This document shows positions 30,850 to 42,719 of a stretch of DNA of 64,000 nucleotides, piece after piece. Numbering within the stretch: position 1 is the stretch's first letter; each line of letters opens with the position of its first letter. Source of the DNA: Bryum argenteum (Eukaryota > Streptophyta > Bryopsida > Bryales > Bryaceae); assembly GCA_037043015.1 (NCBI GenBank), contig CM073321.1, positions 13,586,001 to 13,650,000 on the forward strand. Reading direction: 5' to 3'. Both the position numbers and the translations under genes were made by a program. A model generated the notes under the pieces. It was given only the letters and a program-made list of their open reading frames with translations, was not told the DNA's origin and did no database searches.

Positions 30850-33800
30850 TAGCAAAATGACAAACCGGACCACAAGAAAGTGGAAGCAATCAAGAAGGGG
30901 AGTCAACCTACTTCACAAAAGGAAGTGATGTCATTGCTTGGGTTGGCCTATTATCATGGGAGGTTCATAAAGAACTTCTCCAAGATTGCTAAGCCCATGT
31001 CCGGTTTGTTTAAGAAAAACTTGGCCTTGGATGGGACCGATTCATGTGTGCAAGCATTTCAAAAAAAAAAACTCAAGGAGAAGCTCTCCTCCCCGCCGGT
31101 ATTGAAGTTCCCGGAGTTTGATAAGCCTTTTGAGGTGCACACCGATGCAAGTGACTTTGCTATCGGGGGAGTGCTCATGTAAGAAGGAAGGCCAATTGCA
31201 TTTGAGAGCAAGAAATTGGATGGCACTGAAATCAATTGGCCAACGTATGAAAAGGAGATGTTTGGCATGGTGCATGGTTTGAAGACATGGCAACATTACC
31301 TTGATCTCTATGAGACCAAGATATTCACCAATAATGTTTCATTGAAGTACTTTGAAACATAAACCAAAGTTACACCCAAGTTACCTTAGTCCTTATAAAT
31401 GTGGAGTTGATTCACAAGCCGGGCCGAGTGAAAGGGCGCCGGATGCACTAGGTTGGAAGGTGAACATAAGTCAAATACCACGCAAGTCTTGAGGGTGATG
31501 TATGCGGGAGAAGGTGATTTGGAAAAACGGATAAGAGGGGCCTATGTGAAAGACCCCGAGGCTTAAAAGTTCTTAAGTGAACTTAGGTGTGGCATGAAGC
31601 CCAAAGGTATCCGGCTTCATCAATGTATGATCAAGTTAAAGCAAAATAGGGTGTGTGTTCCAAAGGGCATGTGGAAGTTGAGTGTGCTCAAGGAGGAGCA
31701 TGACAACCGCTTGGCCGGGCATAGGGGGGAGAAGTCCACCATATGTTTGGTTTCAAAGAGGTTCTATTGGCCCGAAATGAAGGAACACATTGCCCATTAT
31801 GTGAAGACTTGTATCACTTGAATGTGAAGCCAACCGGGCGTCATATCAAAAGCAAGTGGGTTTGTTACGGCCTTTGCCTATCCGGGATGGTCCATGGCAG
31901 TGTGTCTCCATGGATTTTATTACAAGCCTTCCGGAGTCACGAGGAAGTGACGCCATCTTTGTGGTGGTGGATAGCTTTTGTAAGTTGGCAAGGATGGAGC
32001 CAACAAAAGGAATGGCGACCGCCTTTGACAAGGTGGTGCTCTTTTTCAACGTTTGGTGGCGGCATCATGGGTTGCCAAAGACCAAAGTCATTGGAGTGAT
32101 TACCTGAGTTAGACGGTTGGTAGCCATAATGCATTGAAGCATGGTGCTATGAGTCAATCGCCGCCCAAGGTGGCTTATGTGTGAAGCCACTTATGCCTAA
32201 CGAGCTAGTTTTTGAAGGGATTGCAATCGGAGATGGAACAAAGCCAAGGTGCAAAAGACTTGGTAGCCATGTGATAGCAACTTATTGAAAAGGACCAAGA
32301 AAAACCTAGACAAGGCCCGAAGAGGTATATGAAACAAGTTAAGAAAGGGCGGCGCCATGAGGAGTATGAGGAGGGCTAAAAGGTGTGGTAGAATGTGAAG
32401 AACTTCACCTTACCGGATGGCTTGACTCCCATATCCATGGCAAAGTATGTGAGTCCATTTGTCATTGCAAAACGGTTGTTTGAGGATGTGTATAAGTTGG
32501 ACTTACCACCGGAGACCATGATTCATCCCACCTTCCATGTCTCATTGCTCAAGCCATATCACAAAGATAAGGTGAGGCCGGAACGCAAGCAAGTGTTGCG
32601 GCCTCCACCCGAACTACTTGATGATCACTTGGAGTTTGGAGTAAAAGGCATTATGAATTGACGGATCACCAAGAAAAAGGGCAAAGAATACTTGGTGAAG
32701 AGGTGGGGGTACCATGAGAAGGAAACAACATGGGTTGAGGGCAAGTACATGGCCAATGCAAACGAGATGGCGGAAAGGTATGAAAGCCAACGGAGATCCA
32801 AGACACCGAGAAAGCATTGATGAGGACATCAACCTTTGAAGTGGGGTGAATCACCACACTTGTGTATACTTCGCCTAAGTTTTGTCTAGCACTTGGTACA
32901 AATGGTGCAAATGGCGCATGTTGTAATACTTGGTTGACAATTAAGTTGCTGGCAAGTTCCTTGATTGCATGTTGGAAGTGAGATGAGTCCTAATCTCATT
33001 TTGGATTGCTAGGCTGGTTAGAAGAGGTTGAAGGATACGCGAAGCCAATACTTGGAATGCTGCAAAATAGGGACCTTGGCTTGGGAGTAGTGAGTGGGTG
33101 AACCTCCACGACTCTTAAGCTTAGGACTTGCTCGGGCGGGAGCGAGGTAGTGGCACGGGCTCATGAAAGTGCCCTTTGCGGGTTGACCATTGTCAACGCA
33201 TGGCTTGATCACCCATGTCTTGGTAGAGTGAAGCAAAGGCTAGGTCGGGCGGGACTTAGCATTACCCCTAGGCGAGCAAAGTTCACCACTTGAGAGCCTA
33301 AGTGTTTGAAAAGAGGGCTTGGTGTTGTGACCAAGAAAGTGTTGGTTAGCCTTGAATTCAATCCTAAGTCATGTGAGTATGATGGGCTAGTTGAGCCTAA
33401 CTTGGGGCCATTGGGGGCATTCCAAGTGAGTCGCAAAGTGGATAGGTCTAGTTTATGTGGGTCCTTCCAAGGAAAGTCCTTGGGTGGAAAGGACTTTAGA
33501 CCGATCGGGTGCCACCTTTGAGACTTAGCCATTTTCCAAGTAAAAGGATGCTTGGAGCATTGCGGGGCTAGCTACCCTGGAACGCAATGCAAGTGCCAAG
33601 GAGGAGGCTACCTCAAGAACTTGGTACTGCCGACAAGAAAGATTGTGGATGAGGGCATCAACGCTGTTCGGTGGGGGTGAGTGTCACATCCCTTTCCAAA
33701 GGATGCCCGAACACCGTGGTGAGCCACGAGGACCCCGCGAGTGATGCCCCGGGCTTGGCAAGAGACAAGGTGAGGTGACCAAGGAGAGTCCCGAGCAAAC

Positions 33801-35013
33801 AGCACGCAATAGCGTCGTGCTCGGGACAAACTTGGTGGTGTGCCTTACATGGTTGCAAACCTTGTTCAAGCACGCACCCATGGGTCCAAAGAACGCGCGA
33901 TTTGGAGTTGTGAGTCATGAGATATGGCTCTCCAAAGTTTGGGCGTGTTCCGGGACACTCCGAGACTCGGGAGTGTTGCCTTTCGGGACTCATTGTGTCG
34001 ACCTTCGTGGAGGGCGGCATGTTGCATGTTGCTGGAAAGCTAATGAAAAGGGCTTTCTAGAATGCTAAAGCTCATGATGAGCAAAGCAATAGTCCAGGAG
34101 ATATGGCTCCTCAAAGTGGTCGGGACTTCGGGACTCGTGAATGTTGCCTCCCCGGACACCGAATGTTCAGAGGGGCATATCTCCCTTAGAACAGACCCGA
34201 TTGAGGCAAGTAGGTAGTCCATCGGTATCTACTCAAAGAGTTAATGTCAAAAATGGGCTCGCACGTCCCAGTTGCATACCTGAGCTAGGAGCTAGCCCGA
34301 GGAGAAGTTACGGCCCGTTTTTGAGACTAAGGCAAAAACGGGTGGTCTTCCAAAAAGAAAGTGTGTCACGGAAGGCCCCTCAACACAAGAGGGGGGGGGG
34401 CGTACCGAAGACTCCAGAGAGTACTATGAGGAGGGGTGGTCTCCCTCCTCACTTGCACATGGTGCCATGAAGAGCCGGGGTGGCTCCAAGGGGTGAGGCT
34501 TGGGATGGAGCCTCACTCCCGCACGTTGTGGAAAATGGTGAGTGCTTTGGAGCATCTCTAAACATGGGGTTGGGAAGTGTCCCTCTCCAAGTTAGTCCCC
34601 GTGATAAGTAGTGTCAATTCCCGGGAGTAACGGGGACTGGCTCAAAAAGGAGAGGCATGAAAAAGAAGCATCACTCCCACACCTTGGGCATTGTGGGATG
34701 CTCTTGAGTATCCCTCAACATTGGGTTGGAAAGAATCCTGCTCCAAACCAGTCCCCGGGAAAACTAGTGCCGGATTCCGGGAGGATTTCCGGCAGAGTGC
34801 TGAATGAGGTGAGAAACAAGAGTGGAAGGGGACTAGTGGGAAGTTGGACAAATGGATAAGTGCAGTTAGCTCCGGGAGTGATTAGTAGCACCCTTGGGAG
34901 CTTGGACAGTTGTGGAAGGCCGCCCTGTGCCACCAAGTGGCATGCCCATGTGTTGGTGGGAGTTCCGGGTTGGCATGCTCATGTGTTGGTGAGAGTTCCG
35001 GGTTGGCATGCCC
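30850..35013 (+). mobile_element. Ty3/gypsy chromovirus 1, truncated at both ends
   Basis: Fossil retroelement. Parts from left to right: the end of reverse transcriptase and the RNase H region (30870-31400), the integrase zinc and core region (31590-32110), the integrase end and chromodomain (32400-32819), the 3' internal region to 33681 with a GGTGGGGGTGAG polypurine tract, and about 1.33 kb of a 3' LTR starting TGTCACATCCC at 33682. It is the same family as the element at 50.1-57.8 kb and visibly very similar to it. The pol region carries many breaks. The LTR is cut off at about 35013, where the CACTA 2 end sequence resumes. gag, primer site and 5' LTR are absent. Confidence 0.85.
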
Positions 35014-35089
35014 GGGGAATGCACGAGTGTGAGCGGAGAGCGGTGAGCGGTGAGCGGTGATTGGCAGATTTTTTTTTTTTTTTTTCATG

Positions 35090-36950
35090 ATAGATTAAGA
35101 CCCTATTACCACTCATTGCAAAAAATATTTAAAAGTTAATAGCCCTATTACCATGAAATGGGTGGTTCTGAATTTTTGAAATGGTCGTTTTTAGGCAAAA
35201 AAAAGAACCCAACACCGTGGATATAGGTCCTTTATTCATTTATTTTTATGGTACTGAGGTTATACAATATTTCATAAATTATCCACATTTGCAAGTTTAG
35301 ATAAAAGTTAATTAAATTATAGGCTGGCATCATCATGTCTAACCAATACGATTAAAATCATATACAAAATATAAACCATAATTTGGGATGGCCGTTTAGG
35401 TAATCAATAAGTTTCATTTATCAATATTAAGATTTAGAGACTAATTAGGGCTGACATCATCAATTTCCTACTACACCTGTCAGAATTATATGTAAATGCT
35501 TCGGTTCATATAATCTAAAATTTATAACTACAGGTCGTCTTCCCGTGTCACCTTGTAAGTTGTAAGGTGTACAGAAAGACATTCACGTGGCATTGTAGTG
35601 GTCCGAGTTCGATTCTCCTCGGCCTCGTTTGAGCGTTGCACCGCGTCCTAAAGTAGCTATCCTGAGCTATACAATTACTGGACTATAGCCCCTACCAACA
35701 TTGGCAAGCTTCAATCACTTCAATGGAAACAAAAAAACTTTTAGAGTGCAATGAGTTTAGTACTTAAACATTTACATACATCGTTGCATTGATATTGGAG
35801 TTCAAGAAGTTACATCAAAATTAGGGCTGATGTCACCGTCAAAGGCATGCATGGCTTACATTACACTGTACTGAGATACTTAGAGTAAACCTCAATTCCG
35901 TTAAAATAACACAATTCCTCTTGCCATATTACCAAAGCCATGTTGTGCCAATTTGGTCGCGTTTACGAAACGTGCCATTATACCGGCATATTTTTGAACT
36001 CAAAATCTCAAAGATTTATGCTTGCCAAATGGCACGTTTTTTAATATCACCCACATCTTCCATAATATCAACAAATTTCTGTAATATCATCAAAAATCCA
36101 TAGTATCACACTATTTGATGAATTTGACCTTCAAATGCCGGTGCTCCTGCTCATGCTCATGGTCAATGACGGTGCTCAATGTCGGTGCTCATGCTCATGC
36201 TCATGCTCAATGTCGGTGCTCATGCATTGTGATGTTGGACTTCATGACATTGGATGGGTTGTGTCAGAAGGAGTGTCGGTTTAGGGGTGAATACATTCCA
36301 TGAAGCTGTGCAGTGTCGGTGCTCATTGTGATGTGCTAGTAGAGATGGGAGAAAAGGATGCGGTAGTGATTCGATTACTCACGAGAATGTAAGAAAATTG
36401 CAATGATGGTATCTCTGAGAACTCACGTCCATTGGTCGGTGAGCAAAACGGCCCTTCCATTACAATAACAGATCAAAGTACAGCTTCGAAATTAGCTCCA
36501 TGAGCCGAAGTACAGCACCTCGTACCGGTCCCATGCGCAGGTGATGACAATGACATCGGCTAGATGTACAAGCAGGGAGTGACCAAAATTGGAGTCGAAG
36601 ACCTTCAAACGAGCACTGCGGTGGTAACAAAATGAATCAATCACAACTTCCATGGAACGAGGGAGAGGAAAGAACCAGCCCTATGGGCACCAAGATCAAG
36701 TAGGTGGTTAGCATGGCACCGACAAACTAGCAGGAGGGACCGACAAACTAGCAGGAGGGGCGAAGTGCAATGATGGTGTCCCTGAGAACTCACGTCCAAC
36801 GTCATGAGAGTGTAAGGGAATTGTGTCGATTCTTGATTCGTTGGAATGTCGGTGCCGGTATAGAGTTCAGAAAAGCTGCCTTGTCGGTGCCGATTCTGAC
36901 GGCGCTGCTGGTGTGCCGATTGCCGATACTGACTGCACTGCCGGTGCTGA
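35090..36950. other. AT-rich stretch, no gene seen, short TGCTCA repeats
   Basis: Mostly AT-rich with no supported ORF. At 36135-36230 a simple repeat of GGTGCTCATGCTCATGCTCA and AATGTC words appears. At 36845-36955 several GTCGGTGCCG and GCCGAT words precede the ADD gene and may be its 5' region. Confidence 0.5.
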
Positions 36951-37094
36951 TAAATCGGGTTGGTGAGGTTGGATGGGAAATCCAAAGTTCTCTCCTTATA
37001 TACAAGAACGGAGGAAACGGAAGCCAGCATCTCAGAGCAGTTCGTGGGCCATCTCTCTTTTGAAACTTCTCACTCTTGCACTGTTGTGGATCAA

Positions 37095-37532
37095 ATGGCG
37101 GGGCATTCGGCCGATTTCGATCCCTTGTATTTGTATTCTTGCACTGCTTGTGGGGAGAAAAAAATGCGTGCTTGTTTGTTGGAGCATCCTCGTCTCGGTG
37201 TTGGCATATGCATTTCGTGCAAATTTGTGTTGGACGACGTTGTATTCACGAAGAACGCCCAGTACGATGATGAGCAATGCAATTGGTGTGGGGGAATTCA
37301 GTTTGTGATCCCGTGTGATTATTGTAACAAGGCGTGGTGTGCATGGTGTATCGCACAGAACAAGGGAGACGACTACCTGAAGGACATGACGGGCAAGAAT
37401 TGGGGGTGCTTCAGCTGCAACAAGTATGAGATAGTGCCTCTCCAGACGATTTGGGAAGATTTCGTGGAATTCACTTCAGAAGCTGGTGATCGCAGCGGCG
37501 GTGATTCTGGAAGTGATTCCAACTACGACTAG
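37095..37532 (+). CDS. Small ADD-type (GATA-like plus PHD) zinc-finger protein
   Basis: ATG 37095 gives 145 codons without interruption. Six CxxC pairs occur in order: CTAC, CISC, CNWC, CDYC, CAWC and CFSC, with HPRLGVGICISC between the first two and W-G-C-F-S-C at the end. Twelve zinc-binding cysteines in a GATA-like finger followed by a PHD-like finger is the layout of the ADD domain of DNMT3, DNMT3L and ATRX, known to read the unmodified H3 tail (K4me0) or K9me3. An acidic tail (EFTSEAGDRSGGDSGSDSNY) follows, and no further domain. The frame is open upstream without ATG, so a longer first exon is possible. It is convergent with ParB/methyltransferase copy 2, 222 bases away. Confidence 0.7.
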   Translation: MAGHSADFDPLYLYSCTACGEKKMRACLLEHPRLGVGICISCKFVLDDVVFTKNAQYDDEQCNWCGGIQFVIPCDYCNKAWCAWCIAQNKGDDYLKDMTGKNWGCFSCNKYEIVPLQTIWEDFVEFTSEAGDRSGGDSGSDSNYD

Positions 37533-37753
37533 TTGATTGCTAGTTATAGTAGTTGTATGGCCACGAGTCACACTTGGTGTGAGAGTTGGCTTGAATGTGC
37601 TTGAATTTATTGAATACAAATTTCCGACTTATAAAAATATAAAACCGTATATATTTAAAAAAACATATAGATAGTATATAAGTAATAGATCATGGGAAAC
37701 TACGAATGTATGGCGCTACCATGTCCAGTACCTATCGGAAAACAAATCACACA

Positions 37754-40700
37754 CTAGGTAGACGGTGTAGTACCATTAAAGTGCTGATCACACTGATCTG
37801 CCTCAAAGTCTATAAACTTAAGCACACTCTTACTATAACGTCGACGTGGAGTGTCAGACAGAATGGGAGATGGAGCTTGAACAAACTCTTGAGCAAGTCG
37901 CTCAGCGTACGATGGTAGGGTGAATTTCGATGGAGGGCTCTTGTAGAGATGAGCGTTGCGAGTCAATCGCTCTTTTAGACCTGCGATCCTAAAATTGCAA
38001 AGAAAGTCAGTCCTACCGATTTGTAAGTGTGTAATTTAAAATTGAAAAAGAGAATACAAGATGGTAATACGCACCAATGAACTTTTGTGCTTTCTTCACG
38101 ACCGGTTCGTCAGAGTCATAGTCTGCGGGGGGGGGGGCTGATTCTCCACTTTCCTCATCACCGGAAGGTTCGTTCCTGTAATCCACGAGTATACCATCAA
38201 AGATCTCTTCGTCAGGTTCCATAGCGATGAGGTGTCGGTTGGAGCGCGCGCAAGCAATCACAGATGCACCTACAAAATCAGAAGCCCACGTTAAAAATGC
38301 GAAATGTAGAAACAAATTTTAATGTAGAGTCTACGGGAACTTTACCTGTACTTGCGCTCCAGTCGAAGACTATACCCCCCTCGTCCGTGGGACAATCGAC
38401 GAAACATTGAATGAAGGAAGGGTCCTTCTCTCATGAGCCTCGCCACGGCGTACCGTCCGGACGATATCGCAAAGTTTCTTTCTCTGCAAAGTTACAGAGG
38501 TGGTCTTCCTCATCAGGTACGATTGACACACCCGCATATGCGTGTGCGACTTGCCGAGTTTGGAACTTCGAAACAAACTCTTTGCGAACATACACTTTGA
38601 TATGGAAGCAGTGAGTCTGCAAAACACAAGTATAGATACATTAATATAGATGCAAAGAAGGCAATTACCATGAATTACGAAATTGAAAATTAGATTCTGA
38701 TACGTACCTCTTTGGGTTTAGGTACGGTAGATGCCATAGGAAGGGGATTATATCCCCACCAGTCTCGAACAAGACGAAAACTATATGTATGGGACTCGGC
38801 ATCGAGAGTACGCTCGATTCTGCGACATTTGGGATGCATCAGAAGAATGGCTCCAACGTCTGTCAAATGATACGCGGCAAACACGAAGAGGCTCTCAAAG
38901 TAGGTTTTGTCACGCCGGTTCCAAGATGGAATTTCTATTGGAGACACACCCGGTACAGGCAAGTTCTCGGGAGCATCTGCAAAAATGAGATCAGTCCCTG
39001 GATGCTTGGGTTCATACTCCATCGCCGAACACGGGTACTTGCGGTCTTTTCCAATCTGAGATACAAGTAAAAAATTAGAAAGTGGCTAATAGATTTAGAA
39101 GTACAAAACGTAAGAAGAAGTTCATGAAAGACAAAGGGAAGAAATAAAACCTTCTTGATGTGCTCGACGATATCGAGGATTTGCGAATCCCATTTTGCAG
39201 TCTTCGATGACTGGTGAACCAAATCACCAATGTTGCCCTTCTTGAGATACATAGGTAAAGTCACCGATATTTTAGACGACGAGCTGCTACAGATGTGATT
39301 GGGTTTTGGAAGAGGGCGTCTCGGGAATATTGGCTGGCTAAGGCGACGTGGGGACTGCTGCGAGTTGTGGTCAACAGTGAATGATTGAGGAGGGGACCCA
39401 GCATTCGTAAGTCCACCTGTTGAAAGTTGAGTCAATCTTGCACCGCGTCGAATTGTATTGATTGCGGCTCCCGCTGAAGCCTGAGTCAGATCAGCATCTT
39501 CAGGCCCTGCAATGTCTTCTCCGAGGTGAGCATTCTCTTCAGATTCTTGCTCAAGATCTACAACTGGCTCTGCAACAGCGTTGTGTCTCTTCTTGTTGGA
39601 CGAGACTTGGGCACTGCAACTGGTGAAGAAGGAGAAGAGATTGGATCAGGTGCGACTGGTAAAATGGAGAGGTCGTCATCGTCATCATCGTCAAAGTCCA
39701 TCGGTGTAGAGTCAGCTGGGTTAGACGCAAGGTTTCGAAGAAGATGCTTCTCCTCCTTGTGCACGTAGTTGTCGTCACACTCCAAAAACCATCCACCGGT
39801 CGTCAATTGGGAGTTGGTAAACCGCTCTTGTTGGGCTGTGGAGAAAAAGCTGCGGGGATCATTCGTGACTGAAATGTCCTCGAACTCCATTGGAATAGAG
39901 AACGAAGCTAACGCTCCCTTCGCAACGAGCTCTTGTTTCAAGTACCTACAAAAGTGTGAAAAAATCAGATTGTGTGAATTGAACAAGTTGTACCAAATTT
40001 AATAATTTTGAAGAGAAAATTAAAAACATACCGGAATAAAAGTCGCTTAATTGTAACTTTGCCCCCGGTAATCTTTTGAAGATCCGAGCCTTTGATGAAC
40101 TTTGGGCTTGCATTAGGACCAAGGTAGTTGTTGAATGCCTTGTCCCATAAGAGCAACCTCCACTTCTCTACATACTCAGATGGCTTTAGGACAACACTAG
40201 ACCACTCAATGGTGAGGTTTTCGTTGTCAATGAGGATTTGCAATTCAGTTTGAAGTGAATGCTCGAGCTGTAAAAAAAAAACAAGTTAATGATGAATATA
40301 TCATATGAACTCAAACTTTTTCAACACGTAAAGAAAATTGAAGATACCTGTGCCCAAAGAGATGCGCGATGCAGAAATGCCACCAGAGCTTTATCTTTCA
40401 TTGGACGTTCATCAGGGAAGCGAAAAGATCGTCGAACATCGTCAGATGAGTTCCACCATTGGAGCCACTTTCCCTTGAAATCGCAATGAACATTGCTAGT
40501 GGCAACCATTTGTAAACGATCTATTGTCATATCGGGTTTCAGGTTCTTGCTGTAATGGGAATAAATCTGCACATGTAATTTACAAGTAAGAATCGAGTGA
40601 TGAATCATGATCACAAATATAGTCATATGATACGTGAAAGGGGTGCATTTTCTACCTCCTTCGCAAATACTTTCCCAAGTTTATGGTTTGCTACAGCGAC

Positions 40701-42018
40701 CATCTTGTCGAAGTTTTTGCCACGAATGGCCTTAATTTCTGCTTTGATCGCATTATCCATCGCACTCCAAACTCTGGTCTTGTTTGTTTCTCCTTTGGGA
40801 CTCATTGCGTAGTAATTCGTCTCAAAGATCATCGGAAGCCTTTGCTAATCTCCTCTCGTACATAACATAAGAAGGATTAATAAAGAGGAAAACCCAAATA
40901 CAACGAATCACAGTACCAACCCATTACACTCAACTTACCGCATATAGGAATTTTACGAAAACGTCAATTGTTAAAGGATACCAAGTATCTTTTTTGGCTT
41001 TGGCGTTCTTGCATATTCTGTAATCTTCTGGAGATATCAGATCCTTGAAATCCTCAAGTTTCGATTTACATCAACTTCCTCATGCGCCGCAATTTTGCAC
41101 AAACCCGTCTTCGACATGGTCATGTTCGATTGACTCAGAGCGAACTCAAACATAAGAAACATTGAAGTTACTCAAAATACAAATAGAGCAAATAGGAAAA
41201 TCAGTAAAGTACTCACCAATTTATGTCGTTCATAGCGTCAAGCAGGAGGTTGCTTTCTCCTCGTGCATCAAGTACGATACAGTCCACGGAGATGTGCCAC
41301 GAAGCTTCCATCTTATGGTACCTCTCAATGTGACGCATCCACGCCGTAACTCGGTGGTTACCTTCGTACACGTAGAAGTACTTATCGCTCAAGTGTTGAA
41401 GATCCGGATCGATAGCAACGTCTTAAAAAACTCTTCATTTGCAGATTTCCAAAGTGGATTCGTCCCACACCGCATCATCTCGGCGTCAACAATTTTCTCT
41501 CTCCCTTTCCTATCGAAGAGAGAAACGTACATGACTCGGTCTCCTTCGCGATAGCCTTTGTTGAACTCATTCTCCAATTTCCGTACGTCTTGTTCGGAGA
41601 TAGGTCGAACCTTGGGATAACAAACAAGACGACACAATGGAATTAGCATGCGGGACTTTTTCACAGGTTTGTATCTCAACCTGTTGATGATCGCAATTGA
41701 ATCACTTTTGTGAATCATTCTCATCTCGTTTGCACACCAATCCGGATCTTTGTTTTCAAGATGAGGTGGCATGTGGACGATTCCAACGGTGACACCTCCA
41801 GGCAAAGGGGTGTCATCATCCTCGGAAGGATACTCGTGACCATCTGGACCTTGCGTTGCTTCAGCTTGGAGATCCATCATCGATGGAGTCTCTTCCGGTA
41901 CTGTATTCCGCAAGTCTCCAACAGATCCGCCACTATCAAGTAAGAGTTCGTCACCGTCGGGAGATACCGTTTATGGAAGATTAAGAAAAGGCCGGGTATC
42001 CACTGCATCTTGAAGAAG
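37754..42018 (-). pseudogene. ParB-like / DNA amino-methyltransferase-like protein, copy 2
   Basis: Exons read right to left. From about 42018: a leader with an in-frame TAA near 41970, then LIPLCRLVCYPKVRP, FNKGYREGDRVMYVSLFD and VYEGNHRVTAWM (GNHR codons 41352-41363), then VDCIVLDARG, ending at a donor at 41217 (AATTG/GTGAGT). Middle exons between 41100 and 39150 encode FKDLISPEDYRICKNAK, a W-rich stretch and KWRLLLWDKAFNNYLG. Exon 39055-38708 has DLIFADAPENLPVPG (DAPEN at 38963-38977), LTDVGAILLMHP and RDWWGYNPLP. The exon ending at 38346 has CFVDCPTDEGGIVFDWSAST. Exon 38270-38075 has ASVIACARSNRHLIAMEPDE. Exon 37988-37754 has LPSYAERLAQEF and SVLKFIDFEADQC. The order (motif IV-like DAPE, then a FxGxG-like segment, then an acidic residue) fits beta-class amino-methyltransferases. 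Breaks: the TAA above and frameshifts near 41400, 41060 and 38440. Confidence 0.65.
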
Positions 42019-42178
42019 TTCGACTTGATCAAGATTCATCTGGCAATTCAGAGAGCAAGTACAGCAGACCACAAAAAGAATAAGAATGTGTCAAAATAAC
42101 AATATAAGAAAGATAATATATCATAATCGCTTTATAAGTAAACATATGATAAACATATCATACACTATGAGGATACAA

Positions 42179-42465
42179 TTAAAAAAATATTAACTTTGCG
42201 GCAAGACGCGGAGAACAACATGGTGCACTACTAGCTACTGCTTTCTCTTGGATACGTCTAGCTTTGGCATCATTCTTTTTGATTTTCTTTGTAATCGCAA
42301 CCCGATCAAAGTCAACACGATAAGTGTGACTGACAGGGGTGAGAGGAGGCGGAGTTCCCGGAACCGAGCTCAAAGCTACTACTAATCGACGGGACTCAAC
42401 GTAAGCTAACACATCGTTTCTCAAAAAGGAGGTCGCTATCTGCATCGGATTCCTTTTCTGAATCA
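42179..42465 (-). CDS. Upstream small ORF or 5' exon of ParB/methyltransferase copy 2
   Basis: After an acceptor (CCAGTTGCAG) at 42466, an open stretch starts with an ATG, continues IQKRNPMQIATSFLRND and ends basic (ITKKIKKNDAKARRIQEKAV) with CCSPRLAAK before the stop. Position and ending match the ORF at 7542-7851 of copy 1, so it is part of the repeated unit. No domain is recognised. Confidence 0.4.
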
Positions 42466-42719
42466 TCTGCAACTGGCTTTAACTGATCCTCCAATACCAC
42501 GCAAAACCATTAGTAAGCCAACTCTAAGAGAGCGTTCAGGAACAGGAAACTAAACAAATAAAATTTAACTCCATTATTTAACAAGAATGTCAATCCCATT
42601 AGAAACTAGAGCACCGAGACGATCATAAGTACCACTTCAATGTCCGAAAGCTTGACAAAAATTTGCACGAAAATACAAAAAACACCAGTTCTGTTAAAAA
42701 ACACATCATCACACACAGA

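Larger units (their letters stand above)
21655..35080 (+). mobile_element. CACTA-type DNA transposon 2 with nested insertions
   Basis: The left end has AAAATCTGCCCATTGCTC then CTGCTCACCGCTCACC (21665-21710). The right end, inverted, reads AAATCTGCCAATCACC then GCTCACCGCTCACCGC (35040-35070). Between them lie tnpA-type ORFs (minus) and a tnp2 transposase (plus), with two retroelement insertions in the right part: the solo LTR at 28571-30168 and the truncated gypsy at 30850-35013. Subtracting these leaves roughly 7.7 kb, a normal size for an autonomous CACTA element. The pairing of the two ends rests on short matched motifs and is inference; a terminal CACTA was not seen. Confidence 0.5.

Noticed and set aside
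31042-34936. Antisense ORFs over the gypsy elements
   Set aside because: They mirror the pol and LTR sequence on the other strand and recur identically in the sister copy as by-products.
35595-35630. T-arm-like GAGTTCGATTCTCCTCGG suggesting a tRNA or tRNA-derived SINE
   Set aside because: The stem pairs, but I could not find an anticodon arm, a D arm or an A box at the right distance. A similar word at 25155 lies in a CACTA spacer.
36115-36303. Cys/Ser/His-rich ORF (CRCSCSCSWS-like)
   Set aside because: Encoded by the TGCTCA simple repeat; low-complexity artefact.
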